Made by a program: the position numbers and the translations under genes. 64,000 nt of DNA from the NCBI RefSeq assembly GCF_964355755.1, contig NC_092680.1, forward strand, positions 19,013,001-19,077,000, read 5' to 3'. The notes below the pieces were generated by a model. That model searched no databases. It was given only the letters and a program-made list of their open reading frames with translations, and was not told where the DNA came from. Position 1 is the stretch's first letter; each line of letters begins with the position of its first letter. Source of the DNA: Antedon mediterranea. Lineage: Eukaryota; Echinodermata; Crinoidea; Comatulida; Antedonidae. Below, one piece after another: positions 54,501-62,473 of the stretch.

Positions 54501-57500
54501 GCAAAATCATGTTGATATCTGGCCTAGAAATGAGCTAAAATATGCCACGCCAAACTACTAAGTAACACCTGATAAACTGGAACTTGTACAGTGAAAGATC
54601 TTGTATATAGATACTACTGCGTCAAACCAACTGAGTTCATTTTAGGGGAAGGGATACAGCAAGACCTCTCCTCCCAGGGAACGAGAGCGTCTTTCGTCAG
54701 CTGTTTGATGTTGTCAACGATAATTAAGACAGTGCTAACGATCTAGAGAACCGCGAAGTAAACACACCTAGGACCCTTAATAATCGCATACGATATTTCG
54801 ATGATTCAACTATGGATACTCAAAAAGCTTGACAGCTTTGGGCTGCAAAAACATTATGTACGAGATGCCTTTTGTCATTTCCGCGTGATTATTAAAAGAG
54901 AATTCATATTTCCATATTAAATTTATATACCAACATACGTTTGATGTTAGTGATTATTTTTTTGTTTATTATATTGTTTTGATAGGGCCTACATTAGGAA
55001 TTAAACGAAAGCAATTTATGTGAAAAGGGTGACAAACGCGGTATATTAGATATAAAAAAGATTTTTAAGAAATTTAATAATTCTTATATTATTTCGTTTT
55101 GTTTGGTGCTACTGTATAAATCTATTAGGCTTTTAATTATATAGAAACCTTTCGAGTATTATCTAAAAATCAGGCTGCTTTAAATTATGTAATATATAAT
55201 ATAGTCAACAATGTTCCTTCGAAGGGAAAGATGTAACTACAAACATGTACATATGTTTTGTATATTGATTTGTTGAATTACGTAACACGTTAACTTTAAA
55301 CATTGGCAGACAAATGTTAGGATCTTTCCTAGAATGTTAGCACTGAGGATACTAAACTTTGGATTAATATACGGCTCAATCTAGATCAACACTTTGGTAG
55401 TTGAGCCATTTTGATTTGAAGTGATGAAACAAACAAGCAAACTCGTTTTAATCTTTATAGGCCTACTACTGTTTGTTTTTAACACATGGTACACTGCACT
55501 GATATCGCATATTTATTCATTATATTGCAATCAATGTATTGAGTTATTATTGTTTTATTACTATTATGAAAATGAAATTAATACAGTAAAGAAATAGAAA
55601 ACTTTAGGAACCCAGAAAAGTGTCAACTTAATACGGGTATCATTTGAATATAACATAAGAATTGGCCGTATTGGTAACATTGTTCCTCCTCGTCCTCATT
55701 TCCTAAGAAAGTGTCCCATTAGATGTGTTCCAGAAGAGCTAAAGGGACTGGTTCTTTAGTGTATGTTCACACGATCGTTTGTTGCTGTACAGATATCCAC
55801 ACCCCTTGCACTCTTCGCGCGTTTCTCCTTATCGTCTGCTGACGCAGGTCCCACGAGACCCGGATTGTATCCGCTTTATTGTATTACAAATGTCGATATT
55901 TAATGGAAAGTATGAACCCGCCCAAGGTTTAGAATGGAAAATGACAATTAATCATCAAGTAACATATATGTTACTATTAGATAAGGGAGCAAATAGAGAA
56001 TTGTTACAGAATGTATCTGTAAAGGGTGGTATGGTTACTGCCAGGCCCTTGATATGTAACAGGCGAATGAAAGTGAACGGTACCAAACATATCGTGTCAG
56101 GATTTATTGCTTAAGTAACAGTATTCACACAACCATAACAATGTATTAATTGTGAAGGTAATGATTATGTCAAATACACTACATTGAAATATAAAGCTGG
56201 GTTTATCACAGAACCGAACCGAAACTCGACGGAGAAAAAGTCTATACTATTTCTTTAATTACACCGAGTCGGACGATAGCGCGAATAAAATAAAGAGCTC
56301 GAGGACTTACTTCCAGTCTATAAAGTAAACACCTTTGACCAATCACGAAATCCTGCTTTGTAGATATCTTTATTCTTTTTCATTGTACATTTTAAACGAA
56401 TTCAGATTTGGTGTCAATCCCTCTTAAGCCCACTGACTGATCATGAGTAATTGAATACTAAATTTGTTAAATAAAAAGGACAAACTTTCAAACTAAGATA
56501 AATAATAGAAAATCTCTATACGGTATTATGACCCAGTTCACAAACCGATGACGTCACTACATTAATTGTAGTAAATATTAGTAATTGTCAATAAATATAT
56601 TGAATCTTATATTCACAGAAATGGGAATCTAGTAATCTAACCTCTTGATACATGTTAAGTTACTCATCCTATACAAGAGATACAATGCTTCCTCAAAAAA
56701 TGCCGGATAATAGGAACTAAAATACCTCTAACCGATAGATTTAATTTTGCATTAGTTTTATTTTTAGCCTAGCCTAAAGCGACGTGAGAATACAGTGTTG
56801 AAGATAACACAGGGTTATTTTTAACTTCGTAATTATATAATAAATGATTGCAAAAATTTCAATTTTAAAAATATTGACTAAAAGCCAAATATATAGGCTA
56901 TAGTTTTAAAATGATGAAATATCTAAAGTCTTAAAAATTTAGCAGCTAAAATGTACTGGTATATCAGGAATTTGTATTGTCGCTGATGATCACGGATGAT
57001 GAGAGTATGAATAATATAACATCGTTAAAACAACTTTTATGTACCGAAATAATAATAAACCAGGCACAGACAATTGTAAAGTAAAAATGTTACGGTACCC
57101 TATGTGTTTCTTTATTTTATTTTCCTAACAAATTTGTATTTTTCAAAACTTGAAATTAAAAAAATATTACGTTTTATCTTTAATGTAGATGCCGATCCAT
57201 CAAATGATTTTACTTTGAATGTATATGCAATATAGTTTTTTTTTTACCTCTGGTACGGAATAGTCGATATTTTTTATATATTTATTATTTATATGTATAT
57301 TTTGTGTTAGATGGAGTGCTAACATATAATATTAACATCAACAAGTATTCCATAATTCCACAAAGATTCGTAAGCGCAACCTTAGCGAGTTGACCAATGA
57401 AAATCACTTACGTTGCGCTTACGTCCTTCGTTGCCTCCTAGTGGACCAAGCTTCAAGGCGAGGTGAGGATGACGTCAGACAGACTCGGACTACGTTATAT

Positions 57501-59613
57501 AAATCAACACCCTTTAACATCTTTACCTTTGCACTAATACTAACATTGCTTACATTAAACAAAAGTGAGATTGACGTCAAATATTTATTTTTAAAATTAG
57601 TAATAATGATGAATATTACTATTGTACATGGGTTAAATACATTTAATTCATAAAACCTTTTTATTAAACAATTATAACTGTTTTATGTGAAATGTTATGT
57701 GCCCAACTAGTTTGATAGTGTAGTCAGAGCTTTAATTGTGTTGGCATAAACGGTAACTGCAATATATTTTTGATAATCACAATTAATCTTCACTATAGTT
57801 AAAGATTGAAATATATTAACGCGAGCATTCAAACGCTGATAAAATAGTACGAGTTTTGTACGCGCGCGTCCTCTTCGTTATAACCACGGTGAGTTAACAA
57901 CAATAGTTTAAGATTGTTTAAGCGTGGTTCTCAGAAACGCAACGCACGGACGTACGCAACAACACAACCAAGCTTTATGACCATGGATTCGTCTCTCGCA
58001 ACTTAAAATCACCTCGAATGTACTTTGAATGTTGTCGGATAGTCACATCATCCGGACATCTTACGTGTATTGTTAGCCACTTAGTCTGAACAAATCTCTT
58101 TATTGGCGGGAAATACGGAGATCAAACGATTCGAACACACACACACACTTATGTCATCTATTGGCTAGGGTTGAACTTCCTCTTGCTAAGACTGTACGCC
58201 GGCGGAACATCTTATTTCCCGTGTCGGCTTCTTCATTGTACCTCGTACGTCTTCGTGCGTTTTTGGCCGAGGAGCATACAAGGGAGGGGCAAAAAAAGTG
58301 CTAGTTTCCTAACAGGTGTCTTTTCTTATTTATCACGCGACACATAATTGCATTTCTCATACACATCAGAAGATTAAATTCTTGTTTATAGCATAGCATC
58401 TTTTGAGAATTAGCACTTAAATTACGGAAATTCAAATTCAAGTTCAAGTTCGAACAATCAAAATAAAGGATGTGACCCAAGAAGACTTACAAGGAGTTCA
58501 CATACAAAAACAGTAGGCCTAGTCAGACAATACGCCCTCTCCACGAATACTTATAATATAACGAACTTTAAACCAGTACGAACAATGCATAGGCATTTAT
58601 TATTTAAATGTATATGAATGCATTAAGTGCATGTTGGGTAATTATGTTCATGGTTTGTCATAAAAAACAGTGGCGGACGGAAGGTAATAACCAGGTCATT
58701 CATGTAGTTTAGGTATTTACATTTTGATTAAAGCTTGGTTCCCACTAGCGACGCAACGCAAGTGATTTGTCATTGGTTAACTCGCTTGCGTTGCGCGTAC
58801 TTCCTTGCGTAGCGTCTCTAGTGGGAACCACACTTAAGATACAGTATAATGAACTACCCACCTCACCAACGGTGTCATATCTCATCCTGTTGATCTTGTT
58901 GAGGTACGTTGTAGTAATTGGCATGTTATAATCGATGGGGGCGTCCTCTGTTGCGATGGGTCCACTGATGGTTGGGCTAGGTTCGTTGGCGTTATTTGGT
59001 GATAAGTGCATCCGTTTAAGACAGTCACTACAGTTCATTAAAAAACGCGTTACGGCCTCACGCGGAAGAAACGCATACGTTTCAGCAATCTGTTTTGTGG
59101 AAGAAGTTACTATTAATACTAAATAACACATGGTTAATATTACGAAGGGGTTGGAATCCTTGTTAAGCACCTCTCAAAAGCTTGGTTCCCACTAGGACTG
59201 AACGCAAGGACGTAAACGAATGACAAGCGACAGTTCGATTAATTCATCGCTTGGTAAACGCACTTACGTTGCGTTACGTCCTTGTGTTGCGTCTCTGGTG
59301 GAAACCAATCATTATGAAAAATCAGTTAAATACTGTTCTTCCTATCTAATCACTGTATTTGGTAACTATTAGGTCCATAATATTAACTTCCAATAAACAT
59401 TATATCAGGATTAGTTATTAATTACCTTCTGCGTTAAACAATATATTTAAGTATGAGGTGTATGTAACTTACAGCTTTGTATGTGCGCTTCTGTCCAGCG
59501 TGTTTACCCCCTCTACAATCTGATTCTACGTGAACTGCATAGATGATGTCAAAAAAGTCTTCGACTACAGCTACACGCTTATAACCCCGATCAATTATCA
59601 TTCCACTCGATTC
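9374..59613 (-). CDS. NOL4: Nucleolar protein 4 (NOL4/NOL4L orthologue), 9 coding exons, 5' exon missing
   Basis: NOL4 is a nuclear protein of poorly defined function, expressed mainly in brain and testis in mammals. The CDS in transcript order is 59473-59613, 58862-59089, 20980-21139, 19872-20086, 19119-19304, 17456-17659, 11086-11211, 10515-10719 and 9374-9528: 1,620 nt, 539 residues plus stop, with every junction GT-AG and in phase. Landmarks are [12 protein letters not shown] and [24 protein letters not shown] and IDYNMPIT, an acidic run [14 protein letters not shown] ahead of ERLKAFN, the helical core [20 protein letters not shown] through [22 protein letters not shown] and LAAACESES, then GPTDLS and the final [16 protein letters not shown] with LLLQQN at the end. 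Vertebrates have two paralogues; one invertebrate gene would be ancestral to both. PTDLS fits the PxDLS CtBP-binding motif. The N-terminal exon was not found up to 64,000. Confidence 0.95.
9775..9870 (+). mobile_element. SINE family 1 remnant
   Basis: ATGGTAGGCGCTGCAC matches the 3' body of the SINE in MECR intron 6 (ATGGTAGGTACTGCAC on its minus strand). The preceding TGGTAGACTAGTGGTTA is A-box-like. It is degenerate and incomplete. Confidence 0.4.
10171..10290. repeat. ~60-bp direct duplication
   Basis: CAGTATGC(A/G)TGCCAAATTAT followed by an AT run and TTAGCTC(C/T)CCTT occurs twice in tandem, with small differences. Confidence 0.65.
10515..10719 (-). CDS. NOL4: NOL4 penultimate coding exon (proline-rich)
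   Basis: The exon encodes [40 protein letters not shown] and a region through [10 protein letters not shown], ending one base into a codon. It is low-complexity, rich in Pro, Ser, His and Tyr. The family also has a variable Ser/Tyr/Pro-rich segment at this position. Confidence 0.92.
10720..11085 (-). other. NOL4: NOL4 intron
   Basis: A 366-bp AT-rich intron in which I recognise nothing further. Confidence 0.85.
11086..11211 (-). CDS. NOL4: NOL4 exon encoding [10 protein letters not shown] block
   Basis: The exon encodes [20 protein letters not shown] then [22 protein letters not shown], exactly 42 codons. It corresponds to the RP(I/T)P(S/P)HLTSA-x-AE(N/H)IL block of vertebrate NOL4/NOL4L. 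KRIRM is a small basic patch. Confidence 0.97.
13095..13420. repeat. 63-bp tandem repeat, 5 units
   Basis: TGAATT(G/T/C)AATTTTAGGATC, or a close variant, starts at 13111, 13174, 13237, 13300 and 13363, an exact 63-bp period. Each unit also contains a poly-A run and CATCTTAAACTGTATA. The period of 21 codons keeps a 134-codon frame open on the plus strand (13115-13519) by arithmetic alone. Confidence 0.93.
14737..15234. mobile_element. Non-autonomous inverted-repeat DNA transposon (~498 bp)
   Basis: The left end AGGGAGGTTTCGCAATCTTA is matched in reverse complement by the right end, which reads AGGGAGGTTTCGCAACCTTA outward. Both then continue CGAAAACGGATACGTCAC, with a ~12-bp insertion on the left side only. 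The interior has no transposase. The target duplication could not be fixed (flanks GATAAA and AATAAG). Confidence 0.75.
16490..17400. repeat. ~49-bp minisatellite, about 17 units
   Basis: Units of 44-51 bp contain GCATGGTAAATATGGTATC, ATAACTCC and GGTTGTGGTATGCAT plus a T-run of variable length. Some units are truncated or fused (near 17150). The array ends about 55 bp from the donor of the upstream NOL4 exon. Confidence 0.93.
17456..17659 (-). CDS. NOL4: NOL4 exon encoding helical core domain
   Basis: The exon is exactly 68 codons and phase 0 at both ends. It encodes [60 protein letters not shown] and RDANGLDS. This is the most conserved part of the gene and matches vertebrate NOL4 and NOL4L almost residue for residue. 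The arginine/lysine cluster would serve as a nuclear or nucleolar signal or a nucleic-acid contact. Confidence 0.98.
17660..19118 (-). other. NOL4: NOL4 intron
   Basis: A 1,459-bp intron. Around 18630-18790 short GACCAACTGATT-like words recur irregularly; the rest is AT-rich with no recognised element. Confidence 0.8.
19119..19304 (-). CDS. NOL4: NOL4 exon encoding acidic segment
   Basis: The exon encodes [40 protein letters not shown] and [22 protein letters not shown], exactly 62 codons. The acidic tract followed by DSxKxNE(S/T)-x-G-x-(D/E)-x-ERLKAFN matches the vertebrate protein. APEDLT occupies the place of the vertebrate AEDLSLN motif. Confidence 0.96.
19305..19871 (-). other. NOL4: NOL4 intron holding a headless SINE
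   Basis: A 567-bp intron, about half of it a SINE family 2 body (about 19600-19848) that ends some 23 bp from the splice donor. Confidence 0.8.
19600..19848 (-). mobile_element. SINE family 2, copy without tRNA head
   Basis: It shares with 63510-63905 the minus-strand words GTGTACACTTTAAAGAACC, AGTACAT and AGTAGGGGGTTA, and an ACTGGAC/AAGTCCTTATC end. The tRNA-like head present in the other copy is missing; similarity stops just before the exon at 19872. Confidence 0.65.
19872..20086 (-). CDS. NOL4: NOL4 coding exon
   Basis: The exon encodes [60 protein letters not shown] and [12 protein letters not shown]. Similarity to vertebrate NOL4 is weak here (a Ser/Pro-rich linker), but the splice sites, phases (1 in, 0 out) and position support it. 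Confidence 0.9.
20087..20979 (-). other. NOL4: NOL4 intron
   Basis: An 893-bp intron. It contains a purine-rich tract and a GC-rich palindromic run (GGGCGCGGGCGCGCGCCC, about 20799-20816) that stands out in this AT-rich setting. Confidence 0.8.
20980..21139 (-). CDS. NOL4: NOL4 coding exon after the giant intron
   Basis: The exon encodes [40 protein letters not shown] and [13 protein letters not shown], phases 0 in and 1 out. The opening resembles the vertebrate (D/E)-rich stretch with SSIESDE; the remainder is Ser/Thr/Pro-rich linker. Confidence 0.9.
23111..23215. repeat. 50-bp tandem duplication
   Basis: TGATGAGAAATGATGATGGG, a short divergent spacer and ATCAACATACGGTACCTCCA through TTAATA occur at 23111-23160 and again at 23161-23215. 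The second copy has a few extra bases in the middle. Confidence 0.9.
28435..28475. repeat. 16-bp tandem repeat, ~2.6 units
   Basis: CGGATCACTTCGG(T/G)TT occurs twice back to back at 28435 and 28451, then a partial CGGATCA at 28467. Confidence 0.8.
28981..29012. repeat. 11-bp perfect hairpin
   Basis: The arm ATGGAAACTCC (28981-28991) and its exact reverse complement (29002-29012) are separated by 10 nt. It lies beside a poly-C run at 28947-28960. Confidence 0.85.
33489..33506. repeat. 18-bp perfect palindrome
   Basis: TTGTAGTTTAAACTACAA reads the same on both strands. Confidence 0.85.
37635..37663. repeat. 12-bp perfect hairpin built on AGGCCA
   Basis: The arm TTTACATGGCCT and its exact reverse complement are separated by ATAAT. 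A TAGGCCTA octamer lies about 20 bp away. Confidence 0.88.
40564..40736. mobile_element. MITE-like element, copy B
   Basis: The right end ATAGTGTAGACAGAGCTTTA is intact and the left end is diverged (AAGCCTTGTCTACC). The interior has about two 21-bp units (CATATCACCACCATATTTGGG). Confidence 0.75.
41409..41556. mobile_element. MITE-like element, copy C
   Basis: The left end AAGCTACACTATCGAAC and the right end GATAGTGTAGACAGAGCTTT enclose about two diverged 21-bp units with CATATCACTACAATATTTGG. Confidence 0.75.
42080..42207. repeat. 15-bp minisatellite
   Basis: Variants of GGGATTCGGCAAGCT are repeated about eight times, with changes such as GATTCGACAAACTG. The period is five codons, so the frames stay open. 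Confidence 0.85.
42807..42931. mobile_element. MITE-like element, copy D
   Basis: The left end CTCTGTCTACACTATCAAAC pairs with the right end GTTTGATAGTGTAAACAGAG. There is a single 21-bp unit inside, in inverse orientation relative to copy A. Confidence 0.85.
44590..44815. repeat. Interspersed repeat with GTCTGTCTGTCGG core
   Basis: GTCGCGTGGACGCGACTC, a GTCGGTCTGTCTGTCGGTC core and a tail ATTCAAACGCTGATGATGAT with GTACGCGCG. The tail is partly repeated near 57825-57875. In both places it lies beside a MITE copy. The family is not identified. Confidence 0.5.
44831..44992. mobile_element. MITE-like element, copy E (best-preserved ends)
   Basis: TAAAGCTCTGTCAACACTAT at the left is inverted at the right as ATAGTGTGAACAGAGCTTTA. 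Two 21-bp units lie inside. This copy best defines the family: terminal repeat AAAGCTCTGTC(T/A)ACACTATC and flanking TA. Confidence 0.85.
45516..45690. repeat. ~75-bp direct duplication
   Basis: CATTGGGGATTGA, CAACACTACCTCC, GATCCGTCCCTAT and ATAACACCATGTTCAT occur in the same order at 45516-45588 and 45614-45690. Confidence 0.85.
46433..46822. mobile_element. Non-autonomous inverted-repeat element (~390 bp)
   Basis: The left end reads AAGGACCATTTACACTATGA then CGTTAACGATCGACGATAA. The right end in reverse complement reads AAGGCCCATTTACACTAGGA then CGATAACGATCGACGATAA. Imperfect inverted sequence continues inside (TTGACGTCGTGATCA against TAATCATGACGTCA). There is no coding sequence. Confidence 0.8.
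51731..51881. mobile_element. MITE-like element, copy F (left end lost)
   Basis: Five 21-bp units with the variant CATATTTGGGTATATCACAA are followed by the right end GTTTGATAGTGTAGATAGAG. No matching left terminal repeat is visible. Confidence 0.75.
57370..57455. mobile_element. Palindromic element, third copy (partial)
   Basis: ACTTACGTTGCGCTTACGTC, CTCCTAGTGGACCAAGCTT and a left side GCGCAACCTTAGCGAGTT resemble the elements on either side of NOL4 exon 3. Confidence 0.55.
57687..57734. mobile_element. MITE-like element, copy G (solo right end)
   Basis: Only TATGTGCCCAACTAG, TTTGATAGTGTAGTCAGAGC and TTTAA remain of the family. Confidence 0.65.
58737..58829. mobile_element. Palindromic MITE, left flank of NOL4 exon 3
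   Basis: The terminal repeat GGTTCCCACTAGCGACGC is matched in reverse complement at the right end (GCGTCTCTAGTGGGAACC). The inner parts ACGCAAG and CTTGCGT continue the pairing, so nearly the whole 93 bp can fold on itself. It ends 33 bp from the exon. Confidence 0.85.
58862..59089 (-). CDS. NOL4: NOL4 exon 3 (YAFLPREAV block)
   Basis: The exon encodes [60 protein letters not shown] and [16 protein letters not shown], 76 codons. It matches vertebrate ES(Y)[13 protein letters not shown]-x-CS(E/D)C-x-KRMHL and IDYNMPIT-x-(A/T)Y. I chose the donor GAG|GTGGGT because it is phase 0 like the next exon; GTGAGG five bases upstream is possible. Confidence 0.97.
59184..59306. mobile_element. Palindromic MITE, right flank of NOL4 exon 3
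   Basis: GGTTCCCACTAGGACTGAAC at the left and TTGCGTCTCTGGTGGAAACC at the right are inverted copies, with GCAAGGACGTAAACG and CGTTACGTCCTTG pairing inside. It is the same family as 58737-58829, longer and more diverged, and lies within the 383-bp intron between exons 2 and 3. Confidence 0.8.
59473..59613 (-). CDS. NOL4: NOL4 exon 2 (VVEDFFDII block)
   Basis: The exon encodes [36 protein letters not shown] and [11 protein letters not shown], exactly 47 codons, phase 0 at both ends. It matches the vertebrate [14 protein letters not shown]-x-(M/V)HVE and [11 protein letters not shown]. The first exon, which in vertebrates carries the YRQFQDW...KFKFWVKSKGF domain, is not visible before 64,000. 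Confidence 0.97.
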
Positions 59614-59704
59614 CTGAAGAATAGAATATATGTTAATACAATAAAATATAGGTCTTTTATGAGGAAATGATGAGATGAGATATGATAGTGGCGTCAGGAT
59701 TTTT

Positions 59705-59797
59705 GCGACAGGAGGAGGGGGGGGGGGTGGGAGGGGCGCATGTCCTCATACGTTCCCCGGAGGATAAAAAAGGGGGTGGTGGTGGGGGGGGGGGGGC
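59705..59797 (+). repeat. G-rich tract with quadruplex potential
   Basis: There are several runs of 4-13 G separated by short loops (two poly-G blocks with GGGAGGGG and GGTGGTGG between). It has the pattern needed for G-quadruplexes on the plus strand, i.e. C-rich in the NOL4 transcript. Confidence 0.8.
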
Positions 59798-60756
59798 ATA
59801 TGGGTGTCAAGATGTGGGGGAAACATTGAACTGGCGCCACCCTTGAATGATGGGGATTACTATGACAACAATAACGTGTAAACTGATGTTGATGATGACG
59901 ATTATTTTATGATTTTCATTATTAAACAAAATACATCGCCATTGTGTGAATGCAGATTCAATGATGAGAATGAAGAAAATAAAGACAAAAATAAAATAAT
60001 TTTTAAAATTAGAATATTTGAAAATTATTGTAAGTCTAATACACAATATATGAATACTTATTGTATAGTATTAATAACGTCAAATAACGAAACAAAAACG
60101 TGTATGTTCAGATTTTAATGGTGTAATTTAAAAAGTATAATTTATATTATATTCATTTGAATGATGATTTTTTTTTAGTAATGTCGTCAATCAAAAACCT
60201 TATCACTTCCAACGCTTATGATAAAACAATTTTCCTTTAATGTCCAATTCAATGACAATTACCAAGACTGATTCCATTTGCGTTAAAATGATTCAAATTG
60301 CCGTAGAGAAAACAAAACAATTACTGTCGCTTACAATTTTGATTTCTAGCTAAGAATTCTAAAATTACAGAACGCCCTCATCTATATAACAATTATTTTG
60401 AGCTAATAATTGTGGGTAATGTCACGAACTTTTGCCTTAATTCGTTGATGGCGCTGTAGCTATATTTTGGATCATCAGGCTGCAATAATGTGTTTATTTG
60501 TTTCGGTAAGCCAATTTATACAATCATGAATAAAATAGTTAACTATTTCTATCAGTGATACACTATCGACTTTTAAGGGCCAGAAATAATGATGTAATAG
60601 TAATTAGTCACCTGTGACGCGCAATGTGCGTAGATAAAAGAACAGTTACACCACCCCGACCAAATAAAAGCAACCAAAAACCAACAATATGTATAAATAA
60701 CTCCATGAACCAACCAAACGCAACCGATAAACCAAGATTAGTAACAAACGACACAT

Positions 60757-60890
60757 AATGAAGTGCATGCCCTATAACCAACCAGCCGATACCCTTCACA
60801 CTATTATTATTCAGTTGGACAAGTTGGGAAATGCATCAACAAATAAATTTCAATTGTAAATTATAGGGCATGCACTTCATTTTACAATTG
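60757..60890. repeat. 21-bp perfect inverted repeat with nested hairpin
   Basis: 60757-60777 and 60861-60881 are exact reverse complements (AATGAAGTGCATGCCCTATA + A). The right arm is itself enclosed by CAATTGTAAA (60851-60860) and TTTACAATTG (60881-60890). Confidence 0.88.
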
Positions 60891-61015
60891 TTATTCCCCC
60901 TCCCCCAACCAATTTCAAAATCCTTTATCTGCAACTTATTTGACCACCAGTAAACGATGAACCACCATAACTTAAACACAAAACAACCAGCCGATACCCT
61001 TCACACTATTATTAT
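60781..61015. repeat. 30-bp exact direct repeat, 205 bp apart
   Basis: ACCAGCCGATACCCTTCACA plus CTATTATTAT occurs identically at 60781-60810 and 60986-61015, overlapping the inverted repeat next to it. Confidence 0.88.
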
Positions 61016-62473
61016 GTATTACTTTTTCAGTATTGATTACCACGCAAAGAGAATGAACGATGTAATGTTCGTTCCCCTTATTGTGACGCCTCATTTCACC
61101 CTTTTGTCCGCTTTATTACGCGTCAATACACGCAAACAAAACACGGTCGCGTGCCAAACTATATCCTCTTGGGATGATCGTCTATTTGCTACGATTAAGT
61201 TACGTACGCGAATGACTGGCTTAGGTTAGGTTAGAAAACGTTATTGTACCACAAAATAAACTATACAGTACATTCATTTTGGTTTATAATATAATATGTA
61301 TAAATAACAAAGCTTAGGACTTTGGCTGCGGAGACTCTGGCCTCATCAGTCAAGTATTATTAAACTCGTTAGATGGGACGCGCTAATCGAACGACGGCCG
61401 GTTTCAACAATAATATTTTCCGGTGTACGAACAATGACAGGATAGTTATTTTAAGAATAAATGCATTAGAGTATATTAATATTGATTTGGTAGTTATATT
61501 GGAATTTGACCTATGCAACGCTATACTGATACTTTTATTTATGGGATACTGGTGTATTTTTCGTTTGAAATTTACTGTACTGTAAAACATCGAACAGTTA
61601 ATTTCATTTTATATCGCGCAGCGGACAATAAATATTAAAAATCCATATAAAAAACGACAAACTCCACAGGTGGATGATGGCTTAATCTCTAAATTGTCTA
61701 CACTGTAAAAAAAAACTAAATTAAGGCGTGTCTGAAAACAGGTTAACGTTCATTATAATTTTCAATTCCTATACAATAGGTTTGCATAATAGCTATTTGT
61801 ATCACTCTGGGACAATAAACCGGGAAAGGGAATATAGACAAAGTGTAATGCAATATTGTAGTCGGATATAACGACCCATCGCTAGCCCATTAGTTATGTC
61901 TTGAAGCAGTGAGGCAGTATTGGATCGATATCACCCTGCATAATGAAGGTACGGGTCGGGTCAGTCGGCCTCGTGCTGAGCACAACACACTTTATGTGCA
62001 AATGCATCAAATGCTTTCAACAAGACAAATCTCAATTGTCAAAGTACATTTTGTCACGTGCCGTGCGCCTATTGTTTTGCATGGTTAATAATTAGAATTC
62101 GGTAGGAAAGCGGAGATGATTTTTCTCTCCATCCATTCATTAGTACACGGCGTTCTATCGGACGCTGGAGCTGATTATGCATGCTGTAGGATGATATTCC
62201 GTATTAATGTATGTGGTACGATCGGTAGATAGAAAACCCCATTAGCGGTATCAAACGCTTTAGTTTCAATGAAAGCGTGTGTTACGAGTATATCATTATG
62301 TGGCTGATTACTACTGCGTTTTTCAGATCTAGCAATATCTTTATTTTTACATCATTAAACTGTAGCATTGATCATATTTTGTTTAATACACTGAATGTTA
62401 AATATCGTATAATCCAATAAGACATGAAAAGCCGATGTTATCTTTCAAATTACGTCTCTCATGTATCGCGAGA

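Larger units (their letters stand above)
21140..58861 (-). other. NOL4: NOL4 giant intron (~37.7 kb)
   Basis: I found no recognisable exon, tRNA or other gene in this interval on either strand. The open frames present are short and unlike known proteins. Contents are several MITE families, short satellites, hairpins and many TAGGCCTA octamers (densest at 27-35.7 kb). Patches of higher GC and CpG content occur around 21200-21900, 28250-28480, 36400-37300, 48130-48840 and 49950-50300. In a developmental gene such patches may be enhancers or alternative promoters, but nothing in the sequence proves it. Confidence 0.75.

Noticed and set aside
55779-56114. 111-codon open frame in the giant intron
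   Set aside because: I recognise no domain, and the composition and context look like chance. It would need transcript evidence.
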